Assembly: GCA_902478785.1 (NCBI GenBank)
Contig: CABSMJ010000009.1
Span: 49,340-113,339, forward strand
Length of the DNA: 64,000 nucleotides
Direction of reading: 5' to 3'
Source: an uncultured Oscillospiraceae bacterium
GTDB lineage: Bacteria > Bacillota > Clostridia > Oscillospirales > Oscillospiraceae
The position numbers were made by a program, and so were the translations under genes. The notes beneath the pieces are model-generated. The model searched no databases. It saw only the letters and a program-made list of their open reading frames with translations, and was not told the origin of the DNA. Below are positions 26,504-35,167 of this stretch, piece by piece; the first letter of the stretch is position 1; each line of letters starts with the position of its first letter.

Positions 26504-27301
26504 ATGAACCTGCGGGAGAAAAAACTTTTTTTACTGGATATGGATGGGACACTGTATTTGGATGAGACGCTGTTTCCCAGCGTGCCGGAGTTCCTCAGCC
26601 ACATCCGCGATGCAGGCGGGCGGTATCTCTTTTTGACCAACAACTCCTCCAGAGGCGCGGCGGATTATGTGGAAAAGCTGCGGCGGCTGGGAATCGCAGC
26701 GGGGGAGGAGGACTTCCTCACCTCTGTGGATGCCCTGCTCTATGCCCTGAGGCGGGAGAGATTGATGGAGAAGCGGCTGTATGTCTTCGGCACCGCCTCC
26801 CTCCGGGCCCATCTTGCCCAGGCTGGGTGCCGCCTGGCCTCTGGCCGGGAGGACGCCCAGGTGCTGGTGTGCGGCTTTGACACGGAGCTGACCTTTCAAA
26901 AGCTGGAGGACGCCTGTATATTGCTGGGTCAGGGCGTGCCCTATCTTGCCACCAACCCCGACTGGGTCTGCCCCACCTGGTACGGCTATGTGCCTGACTG
27001 TGGCAGCGTATGCGAGATGCTCTGGCGGGCCACAGGCCGGCGGCCGCTGGTGGCGGGCAAGCCACAGCCGGAGATGGTGCTGCTGGCCATGGAGCGCACG
27101 GGCTTTTCCCCCGACGAAACCCTGGTGGTGGGGGACCGGCTGTATACCGACATCGCCTGCGGCGTGAATGCCGGGGTGGATACGGCCCTGGTCCTCTCCG
27201 GAGAGAGCACCCGGGAGACCCTGGCCGCCTCCGATGTGCAGCCCACCTGGGTGCTCCGGGACGTGGCGGAGCTGCTGGAGCAGATGCAAAGAGAGGAGTA
27301 A
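26504..27301 (+). CDS. HAD-IIA family hydrolase (NagD-like)
   Basis: A 265-residue phosphatase. Motif I is LLDMDGTLYLDE (nucleophile Asp), motif II is FLTNNSSRG, motif III is in VAGKPQPEM, and motif IV is VGDRLYTDIACG. The cap between them is of the NagD/4-nitrophenylphosphatase type. Members remove phosphate from sugar phosphates or nucleotides. First gene of a four-gene operon with MFS, GDPD and membrane-protein genes (gaps 5, 15 and -4 nt). Confidence 0.9.
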   Translation: MNLREKKLFLLDMDGTLYLDETLFPSVPEFLSHIRDAGGRYLFLTNNSSRGAADYVEKLRRLGIAAGEEDFLTSVDALLYALRRERLMEKRLYVFGTASLRAHLAQAGCRLASGREDAQVLVCGFDTELTFQKLEDACILLGQGVPYLATNPDWVCPTWYGYVPDCGSVCEMLWRATGRRPLVAGKPQPEMVLLAMERTGFSPDETLVVGDRLYTDIACGVNAGVDTALVLSGESTRETLAASDVQPTWVLRDVAELLEQMQREE

Positions 27302-27306
27302 GTGTG

Positions 27307-28635
27307 ATGAAACTCAACTACCGGCGCACGGTCCTGGTGGGCCTGGCCTTTTTCTCCATCTGCGCCTTCTGGCAGATGTACAACAACGTCATCCCCCTGA
27401 TCTTGACCAACACCTTCCATGTCAGCGAGGCCGTCTCCGGCGTCATCATGGCGGCGGACAATGTGCTGGCGCTGTTTTTGCTGCCCCTGTTCGGCGCCGT
27501 TTCAGATCGCAGCCACTGCCGTATGGGCCGCCGGATGCCCTTCATTCTGGCGGGCACCGTGGGAGCAGTGGTGCTGATGCAGCTGCTGCCCCTTTTGGAT
27601 GACAGCTATGCCGCCGCGCCCGCGTCCTGGAAAACGGGGGCCTTTGTGGCGGTGCTGGGGGCGCTGCTGGTGGTGATGGGCACCTACCGCAGCCCGGCGG
27701 TGGCCCTGATGCCGGACGTGACGGTGAAGCCCCTCAGGTCCCGGGGCAACGCGGTCATCAACCTGATGGGCGCCCTGGGCGGCATCTTGTATCTGCTGGT
27801 GGCCTCGGTGCTTTACAGCGCCAAAGCTACCGATGGCCTGGAACACGTCAGCTATGTCCGCCTCTTCACCGTGGTAGGCGTGCTCATGGCGGCAGCGGTG
27901 GCGGTGCTGGCCCTGACCATCCGGGAGCCGGCCCTGGCGGCCCAGGCGGCGGCGTGGGAGAAGGCCCATCCCAGCCAGGAGGAGACCGCAACCACTTCCG
28001 GCACTGTGCTGACGCCGCCGGTGCGCCGGAGCCTGGGCTTTTTGCTCTCCTCCATCGCATTGTGGTACATCGGCTACAACGCCGTGGAGACCTGGTTCAC
28101 CACCTATGCCAGCCGGGTCTGGGACATGAGCCTGGGGGACGCGTCGCTGTGCCTTACCGTGGCCACCGGCGGAGCCATCGTGTCCTATCTGCCGGTGGGG
28201 GCCCTGGCCTCCCGCATCGGCCGGAAAAAGACCATCCTGGCAGGCGTGGCCCTGCTGACGGCCTGCTTCTTCACCGGCTTTTTGTTCACGCTGACCTTTG
28301 ACCGCTTCTCTCCGGTGCTCTATGGGCTCTTTGCCCTGGTGGGCCTGGCCTGGGCGGCCATCAACGTCAACTCCCTGCCCATGGTGGTGGAGCTTTGCTC
28401 CGGGGCCGACGTGGGCAAATTCACCGGCTACTACTATACCTTTTCCATGGCAGCCCAGACCATCACGCCTATTCTGGCGGGCTGGCTGCTGAAGTATGTC
28501 AGCTATACCACCCTCTTCCCCTATGCCGCCCTCTTTGCGGGCCTGAGCTTCTTCACCATGCTCCAGGTTCGCCACGGAGACAGCCGGGCCAGCCGTCGGC
28601 GGGGCCTGGAGGCCTTTGAGGAGATGGAGATGTAA
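27307..28635 (+). CDS. MFS transporter (GPH/SLC45-like)
   Basis: A 442-residue, twelve-helix transporter. Early segments CAFWQMYNNVIPLIL and GAVSDRSHCRMGRRMPFIL (the loop 2-3 motif D-R-x-GRR) fit the sugar:cation branch of the MFS. Substrate unknown; co-transcription with a sugar-phosphatase-like HAD hydrolase and a glycerophosphodiesterase hints at glycosides or glycerol-phosphate derivatives. I use the ATG at 27307, 8 nt after GAGAGGAG; GTG just before it is also possible. A longer open frame overlaps the HAD gene and is rejected. Confidence 0.85.
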   Translation: MKLNYRRTVLVGLAFFSICAFWQMYNNVIPLILTNTFHVSEAVSGVIMAADNVLALFLLPLFGAVSDRSHCRMGRRMPFILAGTVGAVVLMQLLPLLDDSYAAAPASWKTGAFVAVLGALLVVMGTYRSPAVALMPDVTVKPLRSRGNAVINLMGALGGILYLLVASVLYSAKATDGLEHVSYVRLFTVVGVLMAAAVAVLALTIREPALAAQAAAWEKAHPSQEETATTSGTVLTPPVRRSLGFLLSSIALWYIGYNAVETWFTTYASRVWDMSLGDASLCLTVATGGAIVSYLPVGALASRIGRKKTILAGVALLTACFFTGFLFTLTFDRFSPVLYGLFALVGLAWAAINVNSLPMVVELCSGADVGKFTGYYYTFSMAAQTITPILAGWLLKYVSYTTLFPYAALFAGLSFFTMLQVRHGDSRASRRRGLEAFEEMEM

Positions 28636-28650
28636 GATAAAGGAGAACGC

Positions 28651-29574
28651 ATGGAGACGATTTTGCAGAATCTGGAAGCTCTGGGTATCCATGGGAGAGC
28701 ACAGGGGGTCTTGGCTGCCTTGGTTTTGGGCCTGGGCGCCGCGGCAGCGCTGGCGTGCATCCTGGCCCTGGGGCTGGGACTGTGGTGTCTGCTGCTCTAT
28801 GGCCACAAGGACCGGGGCCGGTGGAACACCATGCGCAATTGCCGCTATGCCCACCGGGGCCTTCACGACGACAAACGCCCGGAGAACTCCCTGGCCGCCT
28901 TTCAGGCGGCGGCAGAGCGGGGCCTGGGGGCGGAGCTGGATGTCCATCTGACCAGGGATGGCAAACTGGTGGTGTTCCACGACAGCACGCTGGACCGGGT
29001 GTGCGGCCGGAGCGGAAAGGTGGAGAAGATGACCGCGGCGGAGCTCACGAACTGCCGCCTGGCGGGCACGGAGGAGACCATCCCGCTGCTGGAGGAGGTG
29101 CTCCCTCTGTTCGTGGGTCGAGGGCCGCTGCTGGTGGAGCTCAAGCCCGTGGGCCTCAACCACGCCCGTCTGGCCCGGGAGACCTGCGATCTTCTGGACC
29201 GTTTCGGGGTAAACTACTGTATGGAGAGCTTCGACCCCCGGGCGCTGGTGTGGCTGCGCCGGAACCGGCCGGAGGTGGTCCGGGGCCAGCTGGTCCAGGA
29301 CTTTTTCCGCACCCCCTCGGGCCTTGTCTGGCCGCTGCGGCTGGTGCTGACGGCACTTTTGGAGAACTTCCTGACCTGTCCGGACTTCATCGCCTGCCGG
29401 TTCCGGGACCGTCGGGAGCTGCCCTTCCGGCTGTGCCGGCGGGTGTGGAGGGTGCCGGAATTTTGCTGGACCCTGAGAAGTCCTGAAGAACTCAAGGCTG
29501 CGGAGCAGGCGGGGGCCTGCGGTATTTTTGAGGGCTTTATCCCGGAAAAGACCCAGAGAGGAGAGACGATTTGA
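28651..29574 (+). CDS. Membrane-anchored glycerophosphodiester phosphodiesterase family protein
   Basis: A 307-residue protein. One strong hydrophobic helix (about 20-50) is followed by a GDPD TIM barrel: YAHRGLHDDKRPENSLAAF, AELDVHLTRDGKLVVFHD, and VELKP. The His-Arg, Glu-Asn, Glu-x-Asp and His-Asp residues of the catalytic metal site are all present. It would hydrolyse glycerophosphodiesters, or glycerophospholipid head groups near the membrane. Its stop codon overlaps the next start (TTGA). Confidence 0.88.
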   Translation: METILQNLEALGIHGRAQGVLAALVLGLGAAAALACILALGLGLWCLLLYGHKDRGRWNTMRNCRYAHRGLHDDKRPENSLAAFQAAAERGLGAELDVHLTRDGKLVVFHDSTLDRVCGRSGKVEKMTAAELTNCRLAGTEETIPLLEEVLPLFVGRGPLLVELKPVGLNHARLARETCDLLDRFGVNYCMESFDPRALVWLRRNRPEVVRGQLVQDFFRTPSGLVWPLRLVLTALLENFLTCPDFIACRFRDRRELPFRLCRRVWRVPEFCWTLRSPEELKAAEQAGACGIFEGFIPEKTQRGETI

Positions 29575-30443
29575 ACAGACGGCAAAGCAAACGCAAGCAG
29601 TTCAAGGCGGCCGTGCGCATGGAGCTGCGGGAGCACAAGAGCTCCTTTTTGATCTTTTGGACCCTCCGCACCCTGGTGCTGGTGATCCTGGTGCGCCAGG
29701 CCTTCCTGGGCAACTATGAGAGCGTGTTCTTCTGCGCCCTGACCCTGGCGCTGCTGTACCTGCCCAGCCTGATCCAGGTGAAGCTGCGCATCGAGCTGCC
29801 GCCGGTGCTGGAGAGCATCATTTTGTGCTTTATCTTCGCGGCGGAGATCCTGGGCGAGCTGGGAGCCTTCTACGTTCGGGTGCCCCATTGGGACACCATG
29901 CTTCACACCGCCAACGGCTTCCTGGCGGCAGCCATCGGCTTTTCCCTGGCGGTGCTGCTCAACCGCAACGAGCGCATCGTCTTTGACCTCTCGCCCCTCT
30001 TTTTGGCCATTGTGGCCTTTTGCTTTTCCATGACCATCGGGGTGCTCTGGGAGTTTTTCGAGTGCTTCATGGATCTGGTGTTCCACACGGACACCCAAAA
30101 GGATACCATCGTCCACGCCATCTACTCCGTGGCCCTGGACCCCACCCGCAGCAACACGGTGGTGGGCGTCACCGGCATCACCGACGCGGCGGTCAACGGC
30201 CAGTCCCTGGGGCTGGGCGGCTACCTGGATATCGGACTGCTGGACACCATGAAGGACCTGTTCGTCAATTTCATCGGCGCGGTGGTCTTTTCCGTCATCG
30301 GCTTTGTCTTTCTCAAGCGCCAGGGCAAGGGCGGCGTGGCTGGACAGTTCATCCCTAGGCGCAAGACGGAGGACCGCGACTATCTCAAGGCCGCCCAGCA
30401 GGAAGCGCGGAGAAAAGGGGGCAGCCAGCCGCCAAAGGGGTAA
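29571..30443 (+). CDS. Multi-pass membrane protein resembling DUF2238/YjdF
   Basis: A 290-residue protein with about six to seven helices. The segment VPHWDTMLHTANGFLAA and a later GVLWEFFE resemble the DUF2238 (YjdF) family, whose function is unknown. The C-terminal 40 residues are basic and cytoplasmic. It starts with TTG, coupled by 4 nt to the GDPD gene, with GAGAGGAGAG upstream. The coupling suggests a shared lipid or envelope role, which is inference. Confidence 0.7.
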   Translation: MNRRQSKRKQFKAAVRMELREHKSSFLIFWTLRTLVLVILVRQAFLGNYESVFFCALTLALLYLPSLIQVKLRIELPPVLESIILCFIFAAEILGELGAFYVRVPHWDTMLHTANGFLAAAIGFSLAVLLNRNERIVFDLSPLFLAIVAFCFSMTIGVLWEFFECFMDLVFHTDTQKDTIVHAIYSVALDPTRSNTVVGVTGITDAAVNGQSLGLGGYLDIGLLDTMKDLFVNFIGAVVFSVIGFVFLKRQGKGGVAGQFIPRRKTEDRDYLKAAQQEARRKGGSQPPKG

Positions 30444-30520
30444 AAAGCGGCGCCTCTCCCTGTACTTTCCTGGAATAGCTCCCCCGTTCCCTTCAAAGAG
30501 TAGAAGGGGGAGGGATCCAC

Positions 30521-30715
30521 ATGAAGCGAGAAGAAACACCCCGAAATATGCGGAAAAACTGGCTGGGCAAGACCCCGGAGGGGCTGTGCCTGGACCCGGA
30601 AAGCCGCATCTGTCCTGCCTTTGACACGGTGGCAGCGCCACTGTTTCTGGGGGAGGAAACAAGCGGTGCGCCGGCGCCGCTGCTGGACGGCTTTTGCGAA
30701 GAGCACATCCAGTAA
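30521..30715 (+). CDS. Small hypothetical protein (64 aa)
   Basis: A 64-residue frame with an excellent ribosome site (GGGGGAGG, 6-10 nt before ATG), strong G/C third positions like the neighbours, and a terminator 25 nt after its stop. It has three cysteines, a basic N-terminus and an acidic C-terminus, and no helix long enough for a membrane. I recognise no family. Confidence 0.5.
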   Translation: MKREETPRNMRKNWLGKTPEGLCLDPESRICPAFDTVAAPLFLGEETSGAPAPLLDGFCEEHIQ

Positions 30716-30740
30716 GGAACCAGGATCCGGTGCAGCGCAG

Positions 30741-30780
30741 GGCGCGGGGACGGACTTTCTCCGTCCCCGCGCCGGCTTTT
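30741..30780 (+). terminator. Intrinsic terminator
   Basis: Perfect 14-bp stem GGCGCGGGGACGGA with CTTTC loop, then GGCTTTT. Confidence 0.85.
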
Positions 30781-30793
30781 GCAGGGAAGGGAC

Positions 30794-30822
30794 TGGCATT
30801 TTGGGAAAAAGCATGGTAAAAT
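30794..30822 (+). promoter_or_regulatory. Possible extended -10 promoter for the acyltransferase-ligase pair
   Basis: TGGCAT, 17-nt spacer, TAAAAT with the TGn extension (TGGTAAAAT). The -35 is poor. Confidence 0.35.
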
Positions 30823-30853
30823 ATATCGTTATTGTATACAGGAGGTAGACCAT

Positions 30854-31732
30854 ATGGCAGAGAAAAAAGTCCGGCGGGGCGACCGGCGGGACGGAGTATG
30901 GCTGCGGGATCTGGATCCCCTCCATGTGTTCACGCCCTACCTGATGCCCAACCGGGCGGATAACGAGGCATTCATTGAAGAGACCATCGATCTGACGGCC
31001 ATCAATGCCTATTTGGAGAAAAAGAACCTGGAGGATCCGGAGTTCAAATATACCTTTTTCCACATAATCCTGGCGGCTCTTGTTAAGACCGTCACGTTGC
31101 GGCCCCGGATGAACCGCTTTATCGCCGGCAACCGGATGTATCAGCGCAATGTGCTCACCGGCGCCTTCGTGATGAAAAAGCAGTTCTCCGACACCGCCAA
31201 GGAGTCGCTGCTGTTTATCCAGTTTGAGGATACGGACACGGTGGACGACGTACATAACCGTATCAAAAAGGAGGTCCTGGCCTACCGCAACGAGGTGGCT
31301 GTGGACAACTCCACCGCCTATATGGACATTTTGGGCAAGCTGCCCCGGCCCATTCTGCGCTTTGTGATCCGCATTCTTTTCTGGCTGGATTACCACGGAC
31401 GGGTGCCGCTGTTTCTGGTGAAGGACGATCCCAACTACGCCTCTATTTTTGTCTCCAACCTGGGCTCCATCAAGCTCAATGCTGCCTATCACCATCTCAA
31501 CAACTGGGGCACCAACTCGTTCTTTGTTACCATCGGGGAAAAGCATCTCCACCCCTATTATGACGAGAAGGGAAATGTGGAGATGCGGGAGGTGCTGAAT
31601 CTGGGCTTCACCCTGGATGAGCGCATTGCCGACGGGTATTACTATTCCCGCACCATCCGTCTGTTCAAATATCTTCTCCAGCATCCCCAGCTGCTGGAGA
31701 AGCCGGCCAAAGAGGAGGTAGACTATGAGTAA
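30854..31732 (+). CDS. CAT-fold acyltransferase-like protein (2-oxoacid dehydrogenase E2 catalytic domain) lacking the catalytic His
   Basis: A 292-residue stand-alone domain of the chloramphenicol acetyltransferase/E2 fold, without lipoyl or subunit-binding domains. TFFHIILAALVKTV, the LPRPILRFVIR helix, FVSNLGSIKLNAAYHHL and the last motif LDERIADGYYYSR follow the family order. In active E2 and CAT enzymes this motif reads DHRxxDG; here the His codon is replaced by GAG (Glu) at about nt 31613-31618. Classical acetyl transfer is therefore unlikely. AGGAGGTAGACC precedes the ATG, and the acyl-CoA ligase gene overlaps by 8 nt, so the two proteins probably work together. Confidence 0.75.
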   Translation: MAEKKVRRGDRRDGVWLRDLDPLHVFTPYLMPNRADNEAFIEETIDLTAINAYLEKKNLEDPEFKYTFFHIILAALVKTVTLRPRMNRFIAGNRMYQRNVLTGAFVMKKQFSDTAKESLLFIQFEDTDTVDDVHNRIKKEVLAYRNEVAVDNSTAYMDILGKLPRPILRFVIRILFWLDYHGRVPLFLVKDDPNYASIFVSNLGSIKLNAAYHHLNNWGTNSFFVTIGEKHLHPYYDEKGNVEMREVLNLGFTLDERIADGYYYSRTIRLFKYLLQHPQLLEKPAKEEVDYE

Positions 31733-33503
31733 GACACCGCAGATCATGCCCCAGGAGCCCCTGCCTGAGGTCAAGGCGCCCTGGCTCAAGAGCTATGACG
31801 AGGAGGTCCCGGCCCACCTGAACTACTCCACCAAAACCATGGAGGAGGCCCTGGAGGATACGGCCCGGCACCATGGCGACCTGATCGCCTACGACTATAT
31901 GGGCAGCCACTGCACCTATCGGGAGCTGGTGGAGAAGGTCCATCAGTGCGCCCGAGCCCTGAAGGCCATGGGCATCCGGGAGGGGGACCGGGTGACCATC
32001 TGCATGCCCAACTGTCCCCAGACCCTCATCATGTTCTACGCGGTGAATCTGGTAGGCGCGGTGTCCAATATGGTCCATCCCCTCTCCGCTGAGAGTGAGA
32101 TCGCCTTTTATCTGCGGGATTCTGCCTCTGTGGCTGCCATCACACTGGACCAGTTCTATCCCAAATTCGCCAGGATCCGCCGGGTGGTGGACCTGCCCAA
32201 CCTGATCGTTACCTCTGCTGCCGATGAGCTCTCCGCCCCGGTCCGGGCCGGCTATTATATTAAGGAGGGCCACAAGATCAAGCCCATCCCCAAGCGGGCC
32301 AACGTGCTCCAGTGGAAGGATTTCCTCCGCCGGGGAGACTACATCGACATCTATAAGGTCAACCGCCACGCCGACGACCCGGCGGTGATCCTCTATTCCG
32401 GCGGTACCACCGGCACCACCAAGGGTATTTTGCTCACCAATCTGAACTTCAATGCCCTGGGTGCCCAGATTATCGCCACCAATCCTTTCTTCCGTCCCGG
32501 GGACAAGATGCTGGCCATCATGCCCATGTTCCACGGCTTCGGCCTGGGCGTGTCCATCCACTCCATGATGTGGAGCGGCGGCCGTTGCATCCTGATCCCC
32601 CGCTTCACGCCGGAGTCCTATGCGGATCTGCTGCGCAAGTACCGGCCCAATCTGATCGCCGGTGTGCCGTCCCTGTTCGAGGCGTTGCTGCGGGTGAAGA
32701 AGATGGACGGGGTGGACCTGAGCTGCCTCAAGGGTGTGTTCTCCGGCGGCGACTCGCTGTCTGTGGAGCTGAAAAAGCGGCTGGACGCCTTCCTGGAGGC
32801 CCACGGCGCCTCCGTCCAGGTGCGAGAGGGCTACGGCACCACCGAGTGCGTCACCGCCAGCTGCCTCACCCCCATGCACCAGGCACGGGAGGGCTCCATC
32901 GGCCTGCCCTTCCCGGATATGTACTATAAGATCGTCAAGGTGGGCACCGAAGAGGAGGTCCCCTACGGCCAGGAGGGCGAGATCTGCATCTCCGGCCCCA
33001 CGGTCATGCGGGAGTACGTCAACCATCCCGAGGAGACCGCCGACACCCTCCGTGTCCACGCCGACGGCCGGACCTGGGTCCACACCGGTGATCTGGGGTT
33101 GATGGACTCCGACGGCTTCGTCTACTTCCGCCAGCGTATCAAGCGGATGATCGTCACCAATGGCTACAATGTCTATCCCTCCCAGCTGGAAAACGTGCTG
33201 GACGGCCACGAGTATGTGCAGATCAGCTGTGTCATCGGCGTGCCGGACCCCATCAAGATCCAGAGGGTGAAGGCCTTCGTGGTGCTCAAACCCGGCTATC
33301 AGCCCACCGAGGCCTGCCGCCAGGCTCTGCTGGCCCACTGCCGCAAGCACATCGCCAAGTATGCCATCCCCAGCGAGATCGAGTTCCGGGAGGAACTGCC
33401 CAAGACGTTGGTGGGCAAGGTGGCCTACCGGAAGCTGGAGGAAGAGGAGGCCGCCCGCCGGGAGGCCGAGGCAAAGGACGAACCCCAGGAGGAGACCACC
33501 TGA
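31725..33503 (+). CDS. AMP-forming acyl-CoA synthetase family protein
   Basis: A 592-residue adenylate-forming ligase. Core motifs are ILYSGGTTGTTKGILLTN (phosphate loop), YGTTECVTAS, HTGDLGLMDSDGFVYF and RIKRMIVTNGYNVYP; the C-terminal LPKTLVGKVAYRKL carries the catalytic Lys. It should activate a medium- or long-chain fatty acid to acyl-AMP and then acyl-CoA. The N-terminal 30 residues and an acidic tail are extras. Translationally coupled to the CAT-fold gene. Confidence 0.88.
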   Translation: MSKTPQIMPQEPLPEVKAPWLKSYDEEVPAHLNYSTKTMEEALEDTARHHGDLIAYDYMGSHCTYRELVEKVHQCARALKAMGIREGDRVTICMPNCPQTLIMFYAVNLVGAVSNMVHPLSAESEIAFYLRDSASVAAITLDQFYPKFARIRRVVDLPNLIVTSAADELSAPVRAGYYIKEGHKIKPIPKRANVLQWKDFLRRGDYIDIYKVNRHADDPAVILYSGGTTGTTKGILLTNLNFNALGAQIIATNPFFRPGDKMLAIMPMFHGFGLGVSIHSMMWSGGRCILIPRFTPESYADLLRKYRPNLIAGVPSLFEALLRVKKMDGVDLSCLKGVFSGGDSLSVELKKRLDAFLEAHGASVQVREGYGTTECVTASCLTPMHQAREGSIGLPFPDMYYKIVKVGTEEEVPYGQEGEICISGPTVMREYVNHPEETADTLRVHADGRTWVHTGDLGLMDSDGFVYFRQRIKRMIVTNGYNVYPSQLENVLDGHEYVQISCVIGVPDPIKIQRVKAFVVLKPGYQPTEACRQALLAHCRKHIAKYAIPSEIEFREELPKTLVGKVAYRKLEEEEAARREAEAKDEPQEETT

Positions 33504-33535
33504 AAACGCTCTGTAAGAGCGGAAAAATAGAGCCC

Positions 33536-33574
33536 AAAGGGCCCGGAAAGCTTTTGCTTTCCGGGCCCTTTTCT
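33536..33574 (+). terminator. Intrinsic terminator after the ligase gene
   Basis: Perfect 15-bp stem AAAGGGCCCGGAAAG with CTTTTG loop, ending TTTTCT. Confidence 0.9.
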
Positions 33575-33597
33575 ATTTCTGCCAGCAAAAGCGGCAC

Positions 33598-33629
33598 AAA
33601 AAAATCCCGCCGCGAAGGCGGCGGGAAGG
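33598..33629 (-). terminator. Intrinsic terminator of the SpoVAF-like gene
   Basis: Read on the minus strand: TTCCCGCCGCC, CTTCGC turn, GGCGGGA, then a run of seven T. Confidence 0.85.
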
Positions 33630-33635
33630 GGGGAA

Positions 33636-35054
33636 TCAGGTGTTGTCCCGGCTGATGGGGACCCGGGTCAGCAGCCGGCGCAGGGCTGAGGGGTTGAAGG
33701 GGATCAGGGGATAGAGGTAGCCCTTTCCGGCGATGGGCTTGGTGGTGGCCAGGAGGAGAATGGACAAAACCAGCCCGATCACGAAGCCCCACCACTCCAG
33801 CACCGCGATGAAGATCAAAAGCAGCATCCGCTGGAGTTTGAAGGCGTAGCCCAGTTCAAAGCTGGGCTGGGCGAAGGTGGCAATAGAGACAAAGGCCATA
33901 TAGACCAGCACCTCCGGTACCAGCCATCTGGCCTGGACTGCGAAGTCGCCCAGGATTAGGGCCCCCAGCATGGAAAAGGAGTTGGACAAGGAATCTGGGG
34001 TGTTCAGGGAGGCCAGCTTCAGCAGGTCCACCAAAAACTCCACGATGAGAAGCTGCAATAAAAGAGGCACGCCGCTCTCCTCCTTGACCAAGAGGAATTC
34101 CAGCCAGGGCGGGATGGTACCCGGATAGCTGGCCAGAAGATACCACAAAGGCGTGATGATGAGAGAGAGGAAGAACACCAGCATCCGCACCATGCGCAGA
34201 TAGGAGCCGATGAGGGGCGGGAAGTAGTAGTCGTTGGCCTCCTGCATGAAGTCGAAAAAGGTGGTGGGCAGGAGCATCACCGCCGGAGAGTTGTCCACCA
34301 ACAGCAAAAGGTTTCCCTCCATGACGCTGGCGGTGGCCACGTCCGGCCGCTCGGTGTAGCGGACCTTGGGGAAGGGATTGAACCACTGGCGGCTCATCAT
34401 GGCCTCGGCCACGCTCTCGTGGCTCATGGACACGGAGTTCACGTCCAGGTGCGTTACCTTCTGCCGCACCTGCTCCAGCAGCTTCTTGTCCACCCGGTCG
34501 TCCAGATAGCACAGCACGATATCGGTCTTGGACCGGCCGCCCACCTTGTGGCTCTCCATGGTCAGATGGGGGTCCCGGATGCGGCGGCGGATGAGGGCGG
34601 TGTTGTGGAGCAGCGTCTCCACAAAGCCGTCGTGAGAGCCCCGGAGGACCTTGCCGTCTGCCGGCTCCTCTACGCCCCGGGCGGGGTACTGCTTGGCGTC
34701 TATGAGGGCCGCCTCCGGGATGTTCTCCACCAAAAGCAGCGTCTTGCCCATGAGCACGCTGGTGACGATGTCCTCTGGGTCACTGCTGGTGTTCACCTCG
34801 GAGAAGGTGACAAAGCGGTCAATAAAGGTCTGCATGTCCGTGATGTCCTGAACCTGCTGGGGCTGCAGGGACAGCCAAAAGGCGTTCATCCGCTCCAGAA
34901 CGGAGTCGTCTCCGTAGCCGTCCAGCACCCATATCCGGGCCTTGCGCCCGCCGATGCACAGGTCCCGGGAGATGAGGTCATAGTTCCGTCCCACGCCCAG
35001 CACCTGGTTAAAGTGCTTGCAGTCCTGGTCAAACTGGTGGGAGAGCTGTTCCAT
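33636..35054 (-). CDS. GerA-family spore germination protein, SpoVAF-like
   Basis: A 472-residue protein. The N-terminal 270 residues are the cytoplasmic GerA domain (VENIPEAALIDAKQYPARGVE-like region, then SHDGFVETLLHNTALIRRRI). The C-terminal half has four to five helices including LLVDNSPAVMLLPTTFFDFMQ, seen in SpoVAF and GerAA proteins of the spore inner membrane. Its length and solitary location fit SpoVAF better than a GerAA, which normally has GerAB and GerAC partners; none are here. AAGGAGGAAC precedes the ATG, and a sigma-G-like promoter lies upstream. Confidence 0.85.
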   Translation of the reverse strand: MEQLSHQFDQDCKHFNQVLGVGRNYDLISRDLCIGGRKARIWVLDGYGDDSVLERMNAFWLSLQPQQVQDITDMQTFIDRFVTFSEVNTSSDPEDIVTSVLMGKTLLLVENIPEAALIDAKQYPARGVEEPADGKVLRGSHDGFVETLLHNTALIRRRIRDPHLTMESHKVGGRSKTDIVLCYLDDRVDKKLLEQVRQKVTHLDVNSVSMSHESVAEAMMSRQWFNPFPKVRYTERPDVATASVMEGNLLLLVDNSPAVMLLPTTFFDFMQEANDYYFPPLIGSYLRMVRMLVFFLSLIITPLWYLLASYPGTIPPWLEFLLVKEESGVPLLLQLLIVEFLVDLLKLASLNTPDSLSNSFSMLGALILGDFAVQARWLVPEVLVYMAFVSIATFAQPSFELGYAFKLQRMLLLIFIAVLEWWGFVIGLVLSILLLATTKPIAGKGYLYPLIPFNPSALRRLLTRVPISRDNT

Positions 35055-35092
35055 AGCGTTCCTCCTTGTTCCAAAGGATGTTTCATCAGGGC

Positions 35093-35122
35093 TATTATGG
35101 ACCAAAGGTGGAAAACTATGCA
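35093..35122 (-). promoter_or_regulatory. Candidate sigma-G (forespore) promoter
   Basis: TGCATA, 17-nt spacer, CATAATA on the minus strand, about 40 nt before the SpoVAF-like start. The known Bacillus sigma-G pattern is TGMATA-N17/18-CATACTA. Confidence 0.5.
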
Positions 35123-35124
35123 GC

Positions 35125-35156
35125 AAAAAAGGCGGCGGTCCCTTGGGACCGCCGCC
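35125..35156 (-). terminator. Intrinsic terminator of the LysR/DUF2156-GNAT transcript
   Basis: GGCGGCGGTCCC / GGGACCGCCGCC stem, minus-strand run of six T after it, 12 nt beyond the fusion gene stop. Confidence 0.85.
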
Positions 35157-35167
35157 GAAAAGCGTCT

